Position numbers and translations under genes: made by a program. The notes under the pieces were generated by a model that was not told the origin of the DNA, did no database searches, and saw nothing but the letters and a program-made list of their open reading frames with translations. DNA of 64,000 bases from Marinagarivorans algicola (lineage in GTDB: Bacteria; Pseudomonadota; Gammaproteobacteria; Pseudomonadales; Cellvibrionaceae). Position 1 is the first letter of the stretch. Each line of letters opens with the position of its first letter. Of the stretch, positions 63,461 through 64,000 are shown piece by piece. Location of the stretch: contig NZ_LGAK01000001.1 in NCBI RefSeq assembly GCF_001292705.1, forward strand, positions 124,001 to 188,000. Direction: 5' to 3'.

Positions 63461-63640
63461 ATGGGTTTAGAAATATTAGAAGGCGATATGAGCCTTCAAT
63501 TAATGCAGCAAGATATTGACGATTTTGTTGAGCAAGAGAGCGATAGAGTCATGGGCGTAGACTCGCGTAGACGCCTAGAAAATAAAATTGACGAACTACG
63601 TCTATTGCGCGAAATGAAAGAGTTTGATTTTGATGGTTAA
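63461..63640 (+). CDS. PA3496-like small protein
   Basis: 59 aa from ATG 63461 with AGGAG upstream; the frame to 63434 is unlikely. An acidic middle (QQDIDDFVEQESDR) is followed by the signature RRRLENKIDELRLLREMKEFDFD. That ending (RRxLExxxExxRL with a terminal acidic patch) is the pattern of the PA3496 family, proposed to affect envelope integrity. There is no signal peptide. A terminator follows 39 bp later, so it is a single-gene unit. Confidence 0.7.
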   Translation: MGLEILEGDMSLQLMQQDIDDFVEQESDRVMGVDSRRRLENKIDELRLLREMKEFDFDG

Positions 63641-64000
63641 TGTGTGTGACCGTGATGCTTAACATAGCCGCACGCCTATAAAAGCCCCCGCTGTGGGGCT
63701 TTTTGCTAATCGCGTTAAGGCTCTGCTTGCTGTGTGAGTACCCACTATAATTAATGGCGGCAGTCAGTCATAAAAATCAGTGAGTTAAAGGTTTATGTAT
63801 GGGTGTGAAAGTCATCTTTTACGGTGGTGTATGCTGATTTTTGGGGCCTTTAGGCTTTACCAAAAAGCATTAAATCAGCACGCACAGCCGTACTGACTTT
63901 TTAATATGATAAAAGTGTTGTATAACAGCACTCTACAAAAACCTTAAGGTGCCTAAATGGTACCAAATGGATAAGGGGTAGGGTTGAATATGACAGTCAC
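63641..64000. other. Window end: terminator and possible upstream region of a flagellar operon
   Basis: After the terminator the 296 bp to the edge hold no supported gene. An ATG at 63990, after an AAGGGGTAGGG stretch, begins four visible bases short of three codons (ATG ACA GTC) and might start the next gene, but this is too short to call. In related genomes fliE follows flrBC. Confidence 0.5.
63680..63704 (+). terminator. Rho-independent terminator after the PA3496-like gene
   Basis: AAAAGCCCC, loop CGCTGT, GGGGCTTTT, with one further T: a 9-bp stem 39 bp after the stop. Confidence 0.92.

Overview
The window is a contiguous piece of a gammaproteobacterial chromosome of moderate GC. Gene content and order suggest a marine, Cellvibrio/Saccharophagus/Teredinibacter-like lineage. 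This rests on a complete gspC-N type II secretion operon, the sdhCDAB-sucAB-lpd-sucCD cluster divergent from gltA, FleSR/FlrBC flagellar regulators, PilZ and PilU twitching genes and several cyclic-di-GMP proteins. The assignment is an inference from content, without any database search. I see no rRNA, tRNA, CRISPR array, insertion sequence or phage gene; this looks like core chromosome.

Layout: (1) 1-3.5 kb: a cut DUF2069 gene, wrbA and arsC on the minus strand, with an octanucleotide tandem repeat between wrbA and DUF2069, then divergent yihY and a CheY-like receiver. (2) 3.7-11.9 kb: aminotransferase, HD-GYP protein, rluA (minus), holB, pilZ, tatD, greB and a SulP transporter. (3) 12.0-13.9 kb: gshA, translationally coupled to a small unknown gene (minus). 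(4) 14.3-27.2 kb: gspCDEFGHIJKLMN and apbE. (5) 27.4-36.7 kb: nine co-directional genes. They encode a secreted beta-rich protein, three TPR proteins (two of them lipoproteins), a small secreted protein, an ExbB/TolQ stator, two ExbD/TolR proteins and a TonB/AgmX-like protein. (6) 37.1-48.7 kb: TCA genes on the minus strand, with gltA divergent. (7) 51.0-56.2 kb: tesB, pilU, a MazG-like pyrophosphohydrolase, arfB and a GGDEF/EAL protein. (8) 56.2-60.1 kb: a PqiABC-type lipid transport operon. (9) 60.2-64.0 kb: flrB/fleS and flrC/fleR behind a strong sigma-54 promoter candidate, then a small PA3496-like gene.

How they work together: the TCA block carries the whole path from 2-oxoglutarate to fumarate plus citrate synthase. 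The gsp operon builds an exoprotein secretion apparatus that needs an unlinked prepilin peptidase, because no gspO is present. HD-GYP, PilZ, EAL, PilU and FlrBC are all parts of motility and cyclic-di-GMP control, scattered through the window.

The best candidate for an under-described system is region 5. One TolQ-type and two TolR-type subunits, plus an AgmX/PglI-type TonB protein and periplasmic TPR proteins, have the composition of the Myxococcus Agl-Glt energised envelope machine. One of the two TolR-type subunits has Asn where the proton-path Asp should be; the other keeps Asp.
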